Source of the DNA: Bacillota bacterium
GTDB lineage: Bacteria; Bacillota; Clostridia; Tissierellales; Sedimentibacteraceae
Direction of reading: 5' to 3'
Assembly: GCA_023386345.1 (NCBI GenBank)
Contig: JAEWJT010000011.1
Coordinates: forward strand, 124,001 to 188,000
DNA: 64,000 nt
The notes below the pieces were generated by a model. That model was not told where the DNA came from, did not search any database, and saw only the letters and a program-made list of their open reading frames with translations. Shown here one piece after another: positions 1 through 9,052 of this stretch (positions within the stretch are counted from its first letter, which is position 1; every line of letters begins with the position of its first letter). The translations under genes and the position numbers were made by a program.

Positions 1-2
1 AA

Positions 3-2393
3 GAATTAACTATAAATACAACAATATTTAATAATGAGGCAACAGATGCTACGATTAAGTCTATAACTTATAGTATGAATGATTCTGTTCTTGAATCTAA
101 GACTCCTAACACAGTAGTTAGTCCATCGGGAACAGTTAAAGAAAGTTTTAAAATTACACCTGATAAGGCAGGTATTGCTATTTTAAATGTTAATGTCGTT
201 CTTACTTTAAATGGTGAAGACAAAGAATTTAATCAAAATGTAGAATTGAATATCAGAGATAGTGAAAAGCTAGTATATGTTGGAATTGATGCGAGTCATT
301 ATAATGAATATGTAAATGGTAATTACAAAGACAGCATGGGTAATTTTGCTAAACTAGCAACAGACTATGATGTTCGTGTTGTTGAATTAAAAACAAGTGA
401 GGAATTAATAAACGCAACAAATAATCAAAAATATAAGATGCTTGTACTTACTCCGCCGACTCGTCGTAATGGAAGTAATTTCTTAATCGGATATAAGAGC
501 TACACTGATGATGAAGTTGCAGCAATAGCAGAGTTTGCGAGAAAAGGTGGAACAGTTATTCTTACCGGCTGGGGCGACTTCTATGAAAGCTACACGAAAT
601 TTTCTGATAACACACCACATATATTACCGGCTGATCAACATATGGCAGCACAGCAAAATAAGATTTTGACTGCGATTGGTGCTAGTTTGCGAATTTCTGA
701 CGATGAGATAAAGGATGACATAAATAATTCTGATCCGGCATCAAATCCGAAAAACAATATGCGTCTATATTTAAAAAATTATAATATGAGCAACCAATTC
801 TTATCTGGAGTTAAACCTATAGAACAGGTATATTCAAATTATGGTGGATCTACAGTTTATGCTGTCGGGGAAGATAAAGAGCCTACAAGCACATTACCTT
901 CACATGTAAGTCCTATGGTATTTGCATTTGACACAGGCTATTCCGCTGATGATGATAAGGATGGTTATGCAGGAGTAACTATTCCTAAGTATAATGGAAA
1001 ATATATGGTTGCGGCATCTGAGACAGTAAGTCATGCAAATGGTAAAAAATCTACTGTAATAGTAGCAGGCTCTGCATTTATGAGTAATTTTGAAATTCAA
1101 GTAACTTTGGATAGTTATGCTACCCCTGCATATAGTAATTACACGATACTTGAAAATGTTGTGCAAAGCATAAATCCAGTTACAATAACCGATATTGCAA
1201 CAGTGCAAGCTGCAGCTGAAGACGAAACCTTTACTATTAGAGGAATTGTTACATCAAATGCTTCTGGTTATGATAAGGATACAGCTTTCTTTGATTGTAT
1301 TTATTTACAAGATAATACAGCAGGTATCAATGCTTTCCCAGTAGCAGGAGATATTAGAGCAGGACAAACTGTTGAAATTAGAGGCACAACCAGCTCATAT
1401 AATGGCGAACGTCAAATAGCTGTTAAGAAAATTACTATTATTGACAGTGATATTAAAGAATTGCCAAAAGCAATTTCAGAGACAAGTGCTCAGGCGGCAA
1501 ATGGTAATAATCTTGGAAGCATAGTAACTGTTAAAGGCAGAGTTGTTTCCGTGACAACTCCAAATAATGTAGTTGAGAGTATCTATGTAATGGATGCTTC
1601 TGGTGTAGCTTGTCGTGTATTCATTGATGGATATATTACTAAAGATAAGACTATAGCAAACTTAGTAGTTGGGGCTAATATAACTGCAACTGGTTTATCT
1701 TCTATAGATACTGAAGGTGCACGTATTCGTATTCGTGACCGTGCGGATATCATTTGTACACCTTATGTTCCAATAGATGATGTAGATGATTCTACCAGTG
1801 GGGGAAAAACAAATACAACGCCACCTACTACATCAGAACCAGCGGACAAATTTAATGACATAAATACTTCTGCTTGGTATTACAATGCAGTGAATTTTGT
1901 TGTTAAAAGTGGTCTATTTGAAGGTGTGTCTGAAAATAACTTTGCCCCTGATAAAACTATGACTCGTTCTATGCTTGTTACAGTTTTATGGAGATTAGAA
2001 GAAAAACCATCTACAAATGCTAGTTCGGGATTTAAAGACGTGTCTAGTGGAGAGTGGTATGGTACTGCCATAGCGTGGGCAACACAAAATAAGATAGTAG
2101 AAGGTATAGCAGATAATATATTTGCTCCTAATGCAAATATCACAAGAGAGCAATTAGCAGTTATACTTTATCGCTATCAGCAATTAAGCGGTAAGATACC
2201 GGCTGATACTGTAACAAAAGCCGATTTTGCAGATTCTAGCAATATTAGCGATTATGCGAAAGAAGCAGTTAAAACATTAGTAGCACAAGGTATAATAGAT
2301 GGTAAAGATGGAAATAACTTTGATCCAAAAGGAGTGGCAACTCGAGCGGAAGTAGCAACAATGTTATTTAGATTTATTCAAGCTATAAAATAA
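3..2393 (+). CDS. SLH-domain surface protein, 5' end outside the window
   Basis: The frame is open from base 3, so the N-terminus lies upstream and 796 residues are visible. The visible part begins with an Ig-like stretch. A region resembling glutamine-amidotransferase-like/ThuA-type folds follows (for example FARKGGTVILTGWGDFY). Then come two OB-fold-like segments (TIRGIVTSNASGYD and TVKGRVVSVTTPN). A Pro/Thr/Ser-rich linker leads to three S-layer homology repeats, with WYYNAVNFVVKSGLFEG, WYGTAIAWATQNKIVEG and AKEAVKTLVAQGIIDG as cores. SLH repeats are known to bind pyruvylated secondary cell-wall polymer, so this is probably a secreted wall-anchored protein. The OB-fold architecture resembles surface nucleases and phosphoesterases, but no catalytic motif is visible. 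A terminator follows, so it ends its transcription unit. Confidence 0.85.
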   Translation, partial: ELTINTTIFNNEATDATIKSITYSMNDSVLESKTPNTVVSPSGTVKESFKITPDKAGIAILNVNVVLTLNGEDKEFNQNVELNIRDSEKLVYVGIDASHYNEYVNGNYKDSMGNFAKLATDYDVRVVELKTSEELINATNNQKYKMLVLTPPTRRNGSNFLIGYKSYTDDEVAAIAEFARKGGTVILTGWGDFYESYTKFSDNTPHILPADQHMAAQQNKILTAIGASLRISDDEIKDDINNSDPASNPKNNMRLYLKNYNMSNQFLSGVKPIEQVYSNYGGSTVYAVGEDKEPTSTLPSHVSPMVFAFDTGYSADDDKDGYAGVTIPKYNGKYMVAASETVSHANGKKSTVIVAGSAFMSNFEIQVTLDSYATPAYSNYTILENVVQSINPVTITDIATVQAAAEDETFTIRGIVTSNASGYDKDTAFFDCIYLQDNTAGINAFPVAGDIRAGQTVEIRGTTSSYNGERQIAVKKITIIDSDIKELPKAISETSAQAANGNNLGSIVTVKGRVVSVTTPNNVVESIYVMDASGVACRVFIDGYITKDKTIANLVVGANITATGLSSIDTEGARIRIRDRADIICTPYVPIDDVDDSTSGGKTNTTPPTTSEPADKFNDINTSAWYYNAVNFVVKSGLFEGVSENNFAPDKTMTRSMLVTVLWRLEEKPSTNASSGFKDVSSGEWYGTAIAWATQNKIVEGIADNIFAPNANITREQLAVILYRYQQLSGKIPADTVTKADFADSSNISDYAKEAVKTLVAQGIIDGKDGNNFDPKGVATRAEVATMLFRFIQAIK

Positions 2394-2423
2394 TATACAA
2401 TATTAAGATATTATTGTTATATT

Positions 2424-2488
2424 AAAAAGCGAGTCCTAGTATAATGTTATTTAGTTGAGACATTGAGCACTAGAGGCTCGCTTTTATT
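2424..2488 (+). terminator. Rho-independent terminator after the SLH gene
   Basis: A stem is formed by AAAAGCGAGTCCTAGT and ACTAGAGGCTCGCTTTT, with a loop of about 27 bases and a T-rich 3' end. It lies 31 bases after the stop codon. Confidence 0.75.
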
Positions 2489-2553
2489 ATAAATATATGT
2501 TGCTTAGTTTTTCTTAAAATATCAAAATTTTACAGAATATATAAATAATTATC

Positions 2554-2583
2554 TTGATTAACAAGTCTGTGATATAATATAAT
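2554..2583 (+). promoter_or_regulatory. Likely sigma-A promoter for the sigma-54 activator gene
   Basis: TTGATT at 2554 and TATAAT at 2578 are separated by 18 bases. An overlapping TATAAT at 2573 exists, but it would give only a 13-base spacer. Confidence 0.5.
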
Positions 2584-2656
2584 AAATTTACGAATAAATT
2601 AGCCTTATTCTATTTAGAATTTCACATATAAAGATAATGAGAGGTAGCGTGTTAAA

Positions 2657-4708
2657 ATGCAAAAAGAGATAATTCTTATAACAGGCTCTGCGAATACAAG
2701 GGATTTTCTTTCAAATCAGATAAAGGAGATTATATCTGATAAATATGCTTTAAGAGCTTATGCAGAAGAAGATGGAATAGAGCATAATCTAAAATGCGAT
2801 TTGCTTATAGTTTCAAGCCAAGAAATGAAGGACGACCTTGATGCTATGAATATAGGTCTTGAATATGAGGATATTGTTATATGCGAAAGAAGCGTCAATT
2901 TTGACTTCATTGATCAGGTTGCTAGTTTACCTGTAAATGAAGAAGTTTTACTTGTAAATGATGATAAGGAAACTACCATGAGTGCCATTAATGACTTAAA
3001 AGAATTGGGACTTAATCATATTATGTATTATCCGTATTATCCCGGTATTGATAGCTATAAAAAGCTTAAAATCGCTATAACCCCAGGGGAGACAGACAAA
3101 ATACCAAAATGCGTTACAACTGTGATTAATCTTGGTCCAAGAATTATAAATATTAATTCTATGTATCAAATTATGGATAAATTAAACTTAAGTCATAAGG
3201 ACACGAGCTTTATTATTAAAAAGTATTTGCAGAAAATTATCAATGTTTCACAGCATATATCTACAGTAAATAATAAAGTAAATGAGTTAAATGGATACCT
3301 AAATAATATAATTAATAATCTAGTTAATGGAATTTTAGTATACGATGAAAACGGATATATAAAGTATGTAAATGAAAAAATGAAAAAATTTCTTCGTACA
3401 GAGAGAGATTTAGAAAATAAAAATTTAAGAAATATTATAGATAAGGACTTATATCCATATTTTCTAGGCAGTGAGGTTTTTAAGGATAAGCTAATGAATA
3501 TCATGGGCATTAGTGCAAAACTCACGAAGATAATAGCACCTAATGGAAAGGATATAGTAATAAGCATAGATAGAAATAGTGATAAAGAGCTTCCAAAGCA
3601 TATAAATGATTACTCTTTTAAGGGTTATGTAGCAAAATACAAATTTGAAGATATAATAGGCTCAAGTGAAAATCTTGAGGAAACTAAAAGTAGAGCCTTA
3701 AAGCTTGCAAAAACAGACTTAACTGTTCTTATAGAGGGCGAAAGCGGTACGGGAAAAGAGATGTTTGCTAGTGCTATACATCAGAATTCGAAAAGAAATA
3801 ATGGACCTTATCTTGCAATAAATTTTAGCGCATTACCTGATGATTTGATTGAGAGTGAGCTTTTTGGCTACGAAGAAGGAGCTTTTACAGGAGCAAAAAA
3901 AGGTGGGAAAATAGGGCTATTTGAGCTTGCGGATGGAGGAACAATATTTTTAGATGAAATAGGAGACGTTTCGCCTAAATTGCAAACAAAGCTTTTAAGA
4001 GTATTGCAAGAAAAAGAAATAATGATGCTCGGCGGCACAGTAATAAAAAAGGTAGATGTTCGAATAATAGCTGCAACCAATAAAAATTTAAGAAAAATGG
4101 TTATTGATAAGCAATTTCGTGAGGATTTGTATTATAGATTGAAAATAGGATATATGTATCTTCCACCGCTAAGAGATAGGATTGATGATGTTGAGGATTT
4201 AGTATCACATTTTATAAGAATGGCATCTTCTTCTAATGTAAAGGTCTCTCAAGCAGTAAAAGATGAATTCATGAGATACAAATGGTTTGGAAACATAAGA
4301 GAGCTAGAAAGCACAGTACAATATATGCTGGCAGTCCGCAGCACAAATGAGCTAAAGCTATCAGATTTGCCAGACAGCAATTTTTTTGATGAAAGAATAA
4401 ACGATATAAATTATGAATTGAACATCATAGCGGAGACTAATGCAAATGAAAATGTAGAAAGCTTAAGCCCTGACTCTCTGCGAATTCTAATGGCTATAAA
4501 GGAGCTTCAAGATAATAATCTCTCAGCAGGCAGAGATAAAATTTCATCAAAGCTAGCAGAATTAAATTGTAAAATGACAGAGGCTCAGGTAAGAACAAGA
4601 TTAAATATGCTGGAAAAGCAAGGTTATCTAAGCAAAAAAAGAGGAAGGCAAGGCTCGACATTAACTAATTTAGGAATGAAATATTTGCATAATAAAACAA
4701 AATCGTAG
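2657..4708 (+). CDS. Sigma-54-dependent transcriptional activator with winged-helix C-terminus
   Basis: The 683-residue protein has an N-terminal sensor-like region (about 1-200) that resembles PrpR-type receptor domains only loosely. A PAS-like segment follows (about 210-330, GILVYDENGYIKYVNEK), then a full AAA+ sigma-54 activation domain (about 335-570). That domain shows Walker A GESGTGKE near residue 360, the sigma-54 contact loop GAFTGA near 408, Walker B GGTIFLDE near 427 and the arginine-finger region REDLYYRL. The usual Fis-type helix-turn-helix is absent. Residues about 605-678 look like a winged helix instead (TEAQVRTRLNMLEKQGYLS). Its target is unknown; no convincing -24/-12 promoter was seen nearby. 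It is monocistronic. Confidence 0.85.
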   Translation: MQKEIILITGSANTRDFLSNQIKEIISDKYALRAYAEEDGIEHNLKCDLLIVSSQEMKDDLDAMNIGLEYEDIVICERSVNFDFIDQVASLPVNEEVLLVNDDKETTMSAINDLKELGLNHIMYYPYYPGIDSYKKLKIAITPGETDKIPKCVTTVINLGPRIININSMYQIMDKLNLSHKDTSFIIKKYLQKIINVSQHISTVNNKVNELNGYLNNIINNLVNGILVYDENGYIKYVNEKMKKFLRTERDLENKNLRNIIDKDLYPYFLGSEVFKDKLMNIMGISAKLTKIIAPNGKDIVISIDRNSDKELPKHINDYSFKGYVAKYKFEDIIGSSENLEETKSRALKLAKTDLTVLIEGESGTGKEMFASAIHQNSKRNNGPYLAINFSALPDDLIESELFGYEEGAFTGAKKGGKIGLFELADGGTIFLDEIGDVSPKLQTKLLRVLQEKEIMMLGGTVIKKVDVRIIAATNKNLRKMVIDKQFREDLYYRLKIGYMYLPPLRDRIDDVEDLVSHFIRMASSSNVKVSQAVKDEFMRYKWFGNIRELESTVQYMLAVRSTNELKLSDLPDSNFFDERINDINYELNIIAETNANENVESLSPDSLRILMAIKELQDNNLSAGRDKISSKLAELNCKMTEAQVRTRLNMLEKQGYLSKKRGRQGSTLTNLGMKYLHNKTKS

Positions 4709-4799
4709 GTTTAAACTTCAAGCATTAGAACCTTAAAGTAAAATAATTACATTGAAAAAGTTTAAAATAAAATGGTAAAAAATTCTAATAAAAAAACTA

Positions 4800-4828
4800 T
4801 TGACCTTTATATAGTTTTGGTATAAAAT
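4800..4828 (+). promoter_or_regulatory. Likely pyrG promoter
   Basis: TTGACC at 4800 with TAAAAT at 4823 gives a 17-base spacer; TATAAA at 4821 is an alternative -10. This predicts a leader of about 210 bases before pyrG, containing the terminator-like hairpin. Confidence 0.45.
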
Positions 4829-4931
4829 GATTTAGTAAATGTTCGTATTATGTCAAACATTTTATAAATTAAAAGATATGTGTGCTTTCGTGTTGCATAC
4901 ATCAAATAAAATAATTAATTTTAAAACTCAT

Positions 4932-4980
4932 AACAGAGATTAAAAAAAAAACCCCTTTTTTATTCTCTGTTTTTTATTTT
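4932..4980 (+). terminator. Terminator-like attenuator hairpin in the pyrG leader
   Basis: The stem AACAGAGATTAAAAAA / TTTTTTATTCTCTGTT has one mismatch and is followed by TTTTATTTT. It sits 64 bases before the pyrG ATG and well after the preceding gene, so it would block pyrG read-through. The loop side carries CCCC followed by six T. Gram-positive pyrG leaders are known to use a terminator with a C/U-rich tract that pairs with extra G residues added during initiation when CTP is low. The matching GGG start site is not visible here. Confidence 0.6.
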
Positions 4981-5044
4981 GAATAAGAAAGTTCTTAACT
5001 TTCTTGTTTTAAACAACAATTCATACAGGAGGAAAAAATCAAGA

Positions 5045-6646
5045 ATGGCAAAATACATTTTTATAACAGGTGGAGTTGTATCTTCGCTTGGCAAAGGAAT
5101 AACAGCAGCATCTTTGGGTTTATTATTAAAATCAAGGGGGTTAAAGGTATCGCTACAGAAATTTGACCCATATATAAACGTAGACCCAGGAACTATGAGC
5201 CCGTATCAGCATGGAGAGGTTTTTGTTACGGACGACGGAGCAGAAACAGATTTAGATTTAGGACATTATGAGAGAATAGTAGATATAAATCTTACTAAAT
5301 ACAGCAGTATAACAAGTGGAAAGATATACTGGTCTGTTTTAAATAAGGAAAGACACGGAGACTACTTAGGAGCTACAGTACAAGTTATACCTCACATAAC
5401 TAATGAAATAAAAGATATGGTTTATAGAGCGCAATCTGTTCAGGATGTAGATGTTGTTATAACTGAAATCGGAGGAACTATTGGCGATATCGAAAGCTTG
5501 CCATTCATAGAAGCTATAAGACAGATAAAGTTTGATGTGGGCAAGGAGAATGTGCTTTATATTCACGTTACATTGCTGCCATATCTTAGCAAGGCTGGAG
5601 AGCTAAAAACTAAGCCAACACAACATAGCGTTAAGGAACTTAGAAGCGTTGGAATTCAGCCGGATATCTTAGTTTGTCGTACAGAGCTTGAGTTATCTGA
5701 TGAGCAAAAAAGTAAAATTGCTTTATTTTGCAATGTTGATAAAAAAAGTGTTATACAAAATCTTGATGCTGAAAGCCTGTATGATATTCCTTTGCTATTG
5801 GAAAATGAGGGAATTGCTAATATAGTTTGTAAAGAACTAAAATTAGAGTGCAATGAGCCAAATTTAACTGAATGGAAAAACATGGTAGACGCTTCTAAGA
5901 ATACAAAGCATAAGGTAACAATAGGGCTTGTAGGCAAGTATGCAGAGTTAAGAGATGCTTATCTTTCAGTTGCTGAGAGTTTAAAGCACGGAGGAATTGA
6001 GAATAGTGCGGAAGTAGACATAAGATGGATTCATTCCAACGAGCTTAATGAAAGTAATTATCAAGATATACTTAGAGACTGTGATGGTATTCTAGTTCCA
6101 GGGGGATTTGGAGATAGAGGTATAGAGGGTAAAATTCTTGCTACTAAATATGCAAGAGAAAATAAAATACCTTTCCTTGGAATTTGTTTAGGTATGCAAA
6201 TGGCTGTAGTTGAATTTGCAAGAAATGTGATAGGCTATAAGGATGCTCATAGTTCAGAATTAAATCCAAACACGTCTTATCCGGTTATAGATTTGATGGA
6301 TGACCAAGTCAATATAAAAAATAAGGGCGGAACTATGAGACTTGGACAGTATCCATGTAAATTAAAGGATGGTTCAAAGGCAAAGTTTGCTTATGCAAAT
6401 GAAGAACTTATAAGTGAGCGTCATAGACATAGATATGAGTTCAATAATGACTATAGAGAAATTGTAGAGAAAAATGGCATGGAGATAACAGGCTTATCAC
6501 CTGATGGAAAGCTAGTTGAAATTGTAGAGATAAAAGACCATCCATGGTTTGTTGCAGTACAATTCCACCCAGAGTTTAAATCAAGACCAACAAGAAGTCA
6601 TCCTTTGTTTAGAGATTTTATAAAGGCTTCTGTGGGAAATAAATAG
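5045..6646 (+). CDS. pyrG: CTP synthase
   Basis: CTP synthase converts UTP to CTP using ATP and glutamine and is the last step of pyrimidine nucleotide synthesis. The 533-residue length is standard. The synthetase domain shows [20 protein letters not shown] at the N-terminus and [20 protein letters not shown]. The class I glutaminase domain shows the nucleophile in GICLGMQ (Cys about 381) and the HPEF His/Glu pair near 508-510. The ATG at 5045 is preferred over an in-frame TTG at 4979. AGGAGG lies 12 bases upstream of the ATG, and the TTG falls inside the leader terminator's T-run. The gene is monocistronic, and its leader suggests control by attenuation. Confidence 0.97.
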   Translation: MAKYIFITGGVVSSLGKGITAASLGLLLKSRGLKVSLQKFDPYINVDPGTMSPYQHGEVFVTDDGAETDLDLGHYERIVDINLTKYSSITSGKIYWSVLNKERHGDYLGATVQVIPHITNEIKDMVYRAQSVQDVDVVITEIGGTIGDIESLPFIEAIRQIKFDVGKENVLYIHVTLLPYLSKAGELKTKPTQHSVKELRSVGIQPDILVCRTELELSDEQKSKIALFCNVDKKSVIQNLDAESLYDIPLLLENEGIANIVCKELKLECNEPNLTEWKNMVDASKNTKHKVTIGLVGKYAELRDAYLSVAESLKHGGIENSAEVDIRWIHSNELNESNYQDILRDCDGILVPGGFGDRGIEGKILATKYARENKIPFLGICLGMQMAVVEFARNVIGYKDAHSSELNPNTSYPVIDLMDDQVNIKNKGGTMRLGQYPCKLKDGSKAKFAYANEELISERHRHRYEFNNDYREIVEKNGMEITGLSPDGKLVEIVEIKDHPWFVAVQFHPEFKSRPTRSHPLFRDFIKASVGNK

Positions 6647-6667
6647 AAATGTGATTTTGTTAATGGA

Positions 6668-6704
6668 AATCCCTGCAGTATTTATGTATTGCAGGGATTT
6701 TTTT
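6668..6704 (+). terminator. Rho-independent terminator of pyrG
   Basis: The near-perfect stem AATCCCTGCAGTA / TATTGCAGGGATT has a short loop and is followed by a T-run. Confidence 0.9.
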
Positions 6705-6834
6705 AGTTATAAAAAATGTAAAAAATTAAAAATATATGGAAAAGATTATCAAATTATGTTAAGATATATAAAAGCATATAGAGAGAATTGCAATTGAAGA
6801 AATGTTTTGTATTAAAATAGTTTAGAGGATTATT

Positions 6835-7115
6835 ATGAAGATACTTTGTGCAGATGAACCTGAGCATTTATTAGTTCGATCAGTCCAAAAAATATTTAAG
6901 AAGCTTGTGCAAGAGCTAAAATAAATAAAGATATAGTGATTCATTCATTAAGACGTTCTTTTGCAACTCATTTATTAGAATACGGTACAGATATATGATA
7001 CATACAAGAATTATTGGGGCATTCTATCACAAAAACAACTCAGATATACACTCATATAACAAATAAAGACTTGAAAAAAATAATAAGCCCAATAGACAGA
7101 ATAGCAAAAAAATAA
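6835..7115 (+). pseudogene. Decayed IntI-like tyrosine recombinase (C-terminal remnant)
   Basis: Reading across a one-base deletion near 6901-6909 joins SVQKIFKK to ACARAKINKDIVIHSLRR and then SFATHLLEYGTDI. An in-frame TGA at 6996 is followed by YIQELLGHSITKTTQIYTH and SPIDRIAKK. These are the C-terminal landmarks of tyrosine recombinases: the H-x-x-R box in HSLRR, the LLGHS histidine and the nucleophile in IYTH. The terminal SPxD motif is typical of integron integrases and related recombinases. The N-terminal domain and the first catalytic arginine are missing, and nothing upstream to 6705 codes for them. The remnant reads in the same direction as the cassettes that follow. With a frameshift, a stop and a truncation it cannot be active. 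A XerC/D-like origin cannot be excluded from the fragment alone. Confidence 0.8.
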
Positions 7116-7223
7116 TTATAAAAAATATAATAAAGTATAAAAATTAAATGTAATACGAAACTTTCATACGCAATAAACATTATGTAAACCACTTTAAAGA
7201 ACAGTAAGTCGATGAAAAGAGTA

Positions 7224-7230
7224 GTTAGAT
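7224..7230 (+). other. attI-like integration point
   Basis: GTTAGAT matches the GTTRRRY core. It lies between the recombinase remnant and the first cassette gene, without the long inverted arms seen at the other sites. Its TTAGAT is complementary to the ATCTAAC box that ends cassette 1, so this is where cassette 1 joined. Confidence 0.65.
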
Positions 7231-7260
7231 GACATTCTAGTATATAGAAAGGGGATTAAA

Positions 7261-8040
7261 ATGATGAAATCTATACAGCAAGAGGCTATTGATTGTATAA
7301 CGAAGTTAATATTAGAGACGCAACATGTTAATTGTATATTTTTGAAAGGTTCGATTGCTAGAGGTGAACAGGATCAATATTCCGATGTAGATTATTATTG
7401 CATTGTTGATGAGGAGTATTATTCTGAGTTTTTAGAAAAGAGAATCCAATTTATGGAGGGTTATAGGAAACTACTTTACTATTCCGAAAGTAATTTTGTA
7501 GGACCTCAAATAGTAGGGGTTTTTGACAATGGACTGCATTTTGACTTATATACATTAGTGGATGTCCCAAAGATTGGAACAGATGACATTAAAGTAATCT
7601 ACGACAAAGATGGACAATTAAATGACTACCTTAGAATTAAAAATGAACCTGAAGAAGAACAGATTGCTAAATATTTCGATGAATTTACATTTAGTTTATT
7701 AGAGTTTGAGGCTGCTTATTGCAGAAGGGACTTAATTTGGTCAGCAAGGTTAGGCAGTCATTTATTGGGTGATTTATCACTTATACTAAGTTATCTTTAC
7801 GATTCAGATAAGCCTTTTGTTGGAATGAAGAGGTTGAGTAAAAAGTTACCTATAGATATACATGAAAAAGTTATAGAAGCTAATAATTTGTTAACACCAA
7901 GGGATATTCTTGAGGGGATTTTGTGTTTAATTGGACTAGCAAACACTATATATGAAAAACTGGACGATAAGTATAAAAACAAAATTAATATAAACTTTTT
8001 TAGATTTATGAAAGCTAGATTAATAGAATTGCAGTTATAA
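7261..8040 (+). CDS. Nucleotidyltransferase-fold protein (cassette 1)
   Basis: The 259-residue protein carries the pol-beta-like nucleotidyltransferase signature GSIARGE at about residue 30 and SDVDYY at 41-46. These supply the loop glycine/serine and two metal-binding aspartates. A third acidic position may be in HFDLYTL. Aminoglycoside and lincosamide adenylyltransferases share this fold and size, so drug modification is possible, but the substrate cannot be read. Two consecutive ATG codons (7261, 7264) follow AAAGGGG. The gene lies alone between the attI-like point and attC1. Sequence beyond about residue 130 is helical and not diagnostic. Confidence 0.7.
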   Translation: MMKSIQQEAIDCITKLILETQHVNCIFLKGSIARGEQDQYSDVDYYCIVDEEYYSEFLEKRIQFMEGYRKLLYYSESNFVGPQIVGVFDNGLHFDLYTLVDVPKIGTDDIKVIYDKDGQLNDYLRIKNEPEEEQIAKYFDEFTFSLLEFEAAYCRRDLIWSARLGSHLLGDLSLILSYLYDSDKPFVGMKRLSKKLPIDIHEKVIEANNLLTPRDILEGILCLIGLANTIYEKLDDKYKNKININFFRFMKARLIELQL

Positions 8041-8067
8041 AGTTAGAACTAAAAAGGTCCGAACATC

Positions 8068-8160
8068 ATCTAACAATATTTTCCCGACATTCATCAGCTT
8101 TACGTACTAGATTATTTGAGTTAGTGAGTTGATGAACATCGGGAAAATGAAACGTTATGT
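8068..8160 (+). repeat. attC1, short type (93 bp)
   Basis: R' ATCTAAC at 8068 and R'' GTTATGT at 8154 enclose arms TTTTCCCGACATTCATCAGC and GTTGATGAACATCGGGAAAA. The arms are complementary except for a CA bulge and one further mismatch; the same bulge occurs in attC5. Confidence 0.8.
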
Positions 8161-8276
8161 GAAAAACTAATATAATTTCAGAGTGTATTTTTAGGGATGA
8201 ATTAAACATAATATAGAGTATTAAAAATTGCTATTAAATTAGCAAAGATTATTTATATAATGGGAGGGTATATGAG

Positions 8277-8732
8277 ATGCGTAAACGTGAAACTGCTATA
8301 TTTACTAATATGTGTATGGTATATGATAATAAAGGAAATGTACTTGTGCAAAATCGGAAAGATAAGAAGTGGTCTGGAATTACTTTCCCAGGCGGACATG
8401 TAGAACTAACAGAATCTTTCTCAGATTCAGTTATACGTGAAGTCTTAGAGGAAACAGGACTGATAATTGAATCACCACAGCTATGTGGTGTAAAACAGTG
8501 GCAAGAGAATGATGGGGTTCGCTATGTGGTGTTGTGCTATAAAACAAATCATTTTAGTGGGAACTTATTATCGTCAGATGAAGGCGAAGTTAGTTGGGTT
8601 CACCTAAGTGAAATACATAAAATGAAGTTAGCCAGTGGAATGGAATATATGCTTCAGCTATTTATTAATGACGATATAAGCGAACATTGCTTTCTTAACG
8701 AAAACGGTAAATGGATTAATGTTTTAAAGTAA
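8277..8732 (+). CDS. Nudix hydrolase (cassette 2)
   Basis: The 151-residue protein carries a complete Nudix box at about residues 40-62: GHVELTE, then SDSVIREVLEETGLI, matching G-x5-E-x7-REUxEExGU. Nudix enzymes hydrolyse nucleoside diphosphates linked to another group. The MutT/8-oxo-dGTP diphosphatase subgroup fits best by length, but the substrate is inferred. GGGAGGG precedes the ATG. The gene occupies a cassette bounded by attC1 and attC2 and has a roughly 115-base 5' leader with homology to that of cassette 7. Confidence 0.85.
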   Translation: MRKRETAIFTNMCMVYDNKGNVLVQNRKDKKWSGITFPGGHVELTESFSDSVIREVLEETGLIIESPQLCGVKQWQENDGVRYVVLCYKTNHFSGNLLSSDEGEVSWVHLSEIHKMKLASGMEYMLQLFINDDISEHCFLNENGKWINVLK

Positions 8733-8820
8733 TACACAAATTGAGCATAATATGAAGTTGTTATAATTAAAAAATGAATAAAATTTTGTCGGATACTCAA
8801 GTAGCTTATATTAGTTCGAC

Positions 8821-8968
8821 ACATAACAACATGTTCACGCAAGGGTCTTAGAGGGAACGTTCAAAGAAGCAAGTCAGACCACATCACTTCACCGGGTGTG
8901 ACCACCGCCAGGATGGTCTAGCTCTTGTTGTCCGGTTCAGCGACGTCGTGAACACAGAGACGTTAGAT
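8821..8968 (+). repeat. attC2, long type (148 bp)
   Basis: R' is ACATAAC at 8821 and R'' is GTTAGAT at 8962. The inner arms TGTTCACG and CGTGAACA pair. The middle carries AGACCA...TGGTCT and CACTTCACCGGGTGTG hairpin elements. R' is exactly complementary to GTTATGT, the start of the same cassette at 8154. Confidence 0.9.
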
Positions 8969-9052
8969 GAAATTAGTTTTCACATATCAAAGTAATACTG
9001 AAAGATAAAAAAGTAAAAAAATTTTTTATTAAAGATAAGAAAGGATAAAGTT

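Noticed and set aside
900..1208. Minus-strand open frames inside large genes (here and in many other places)
   Set aside because: They lie opposite well-supported genes, lack ribosome sites and have biased compositions of antisense frames.
4979..5044. Longer pyrG start at an in-frame TTG
   Set aside because: It lies in the T-run of the leader terminator, without a ribosome site; the family's normal start is at 5045.
2394..5044. Sigma-54 promoter near the activator gene
   Set aside because: No TGGCA-N7-TGC pattern was found upstream of neighbouring genes.
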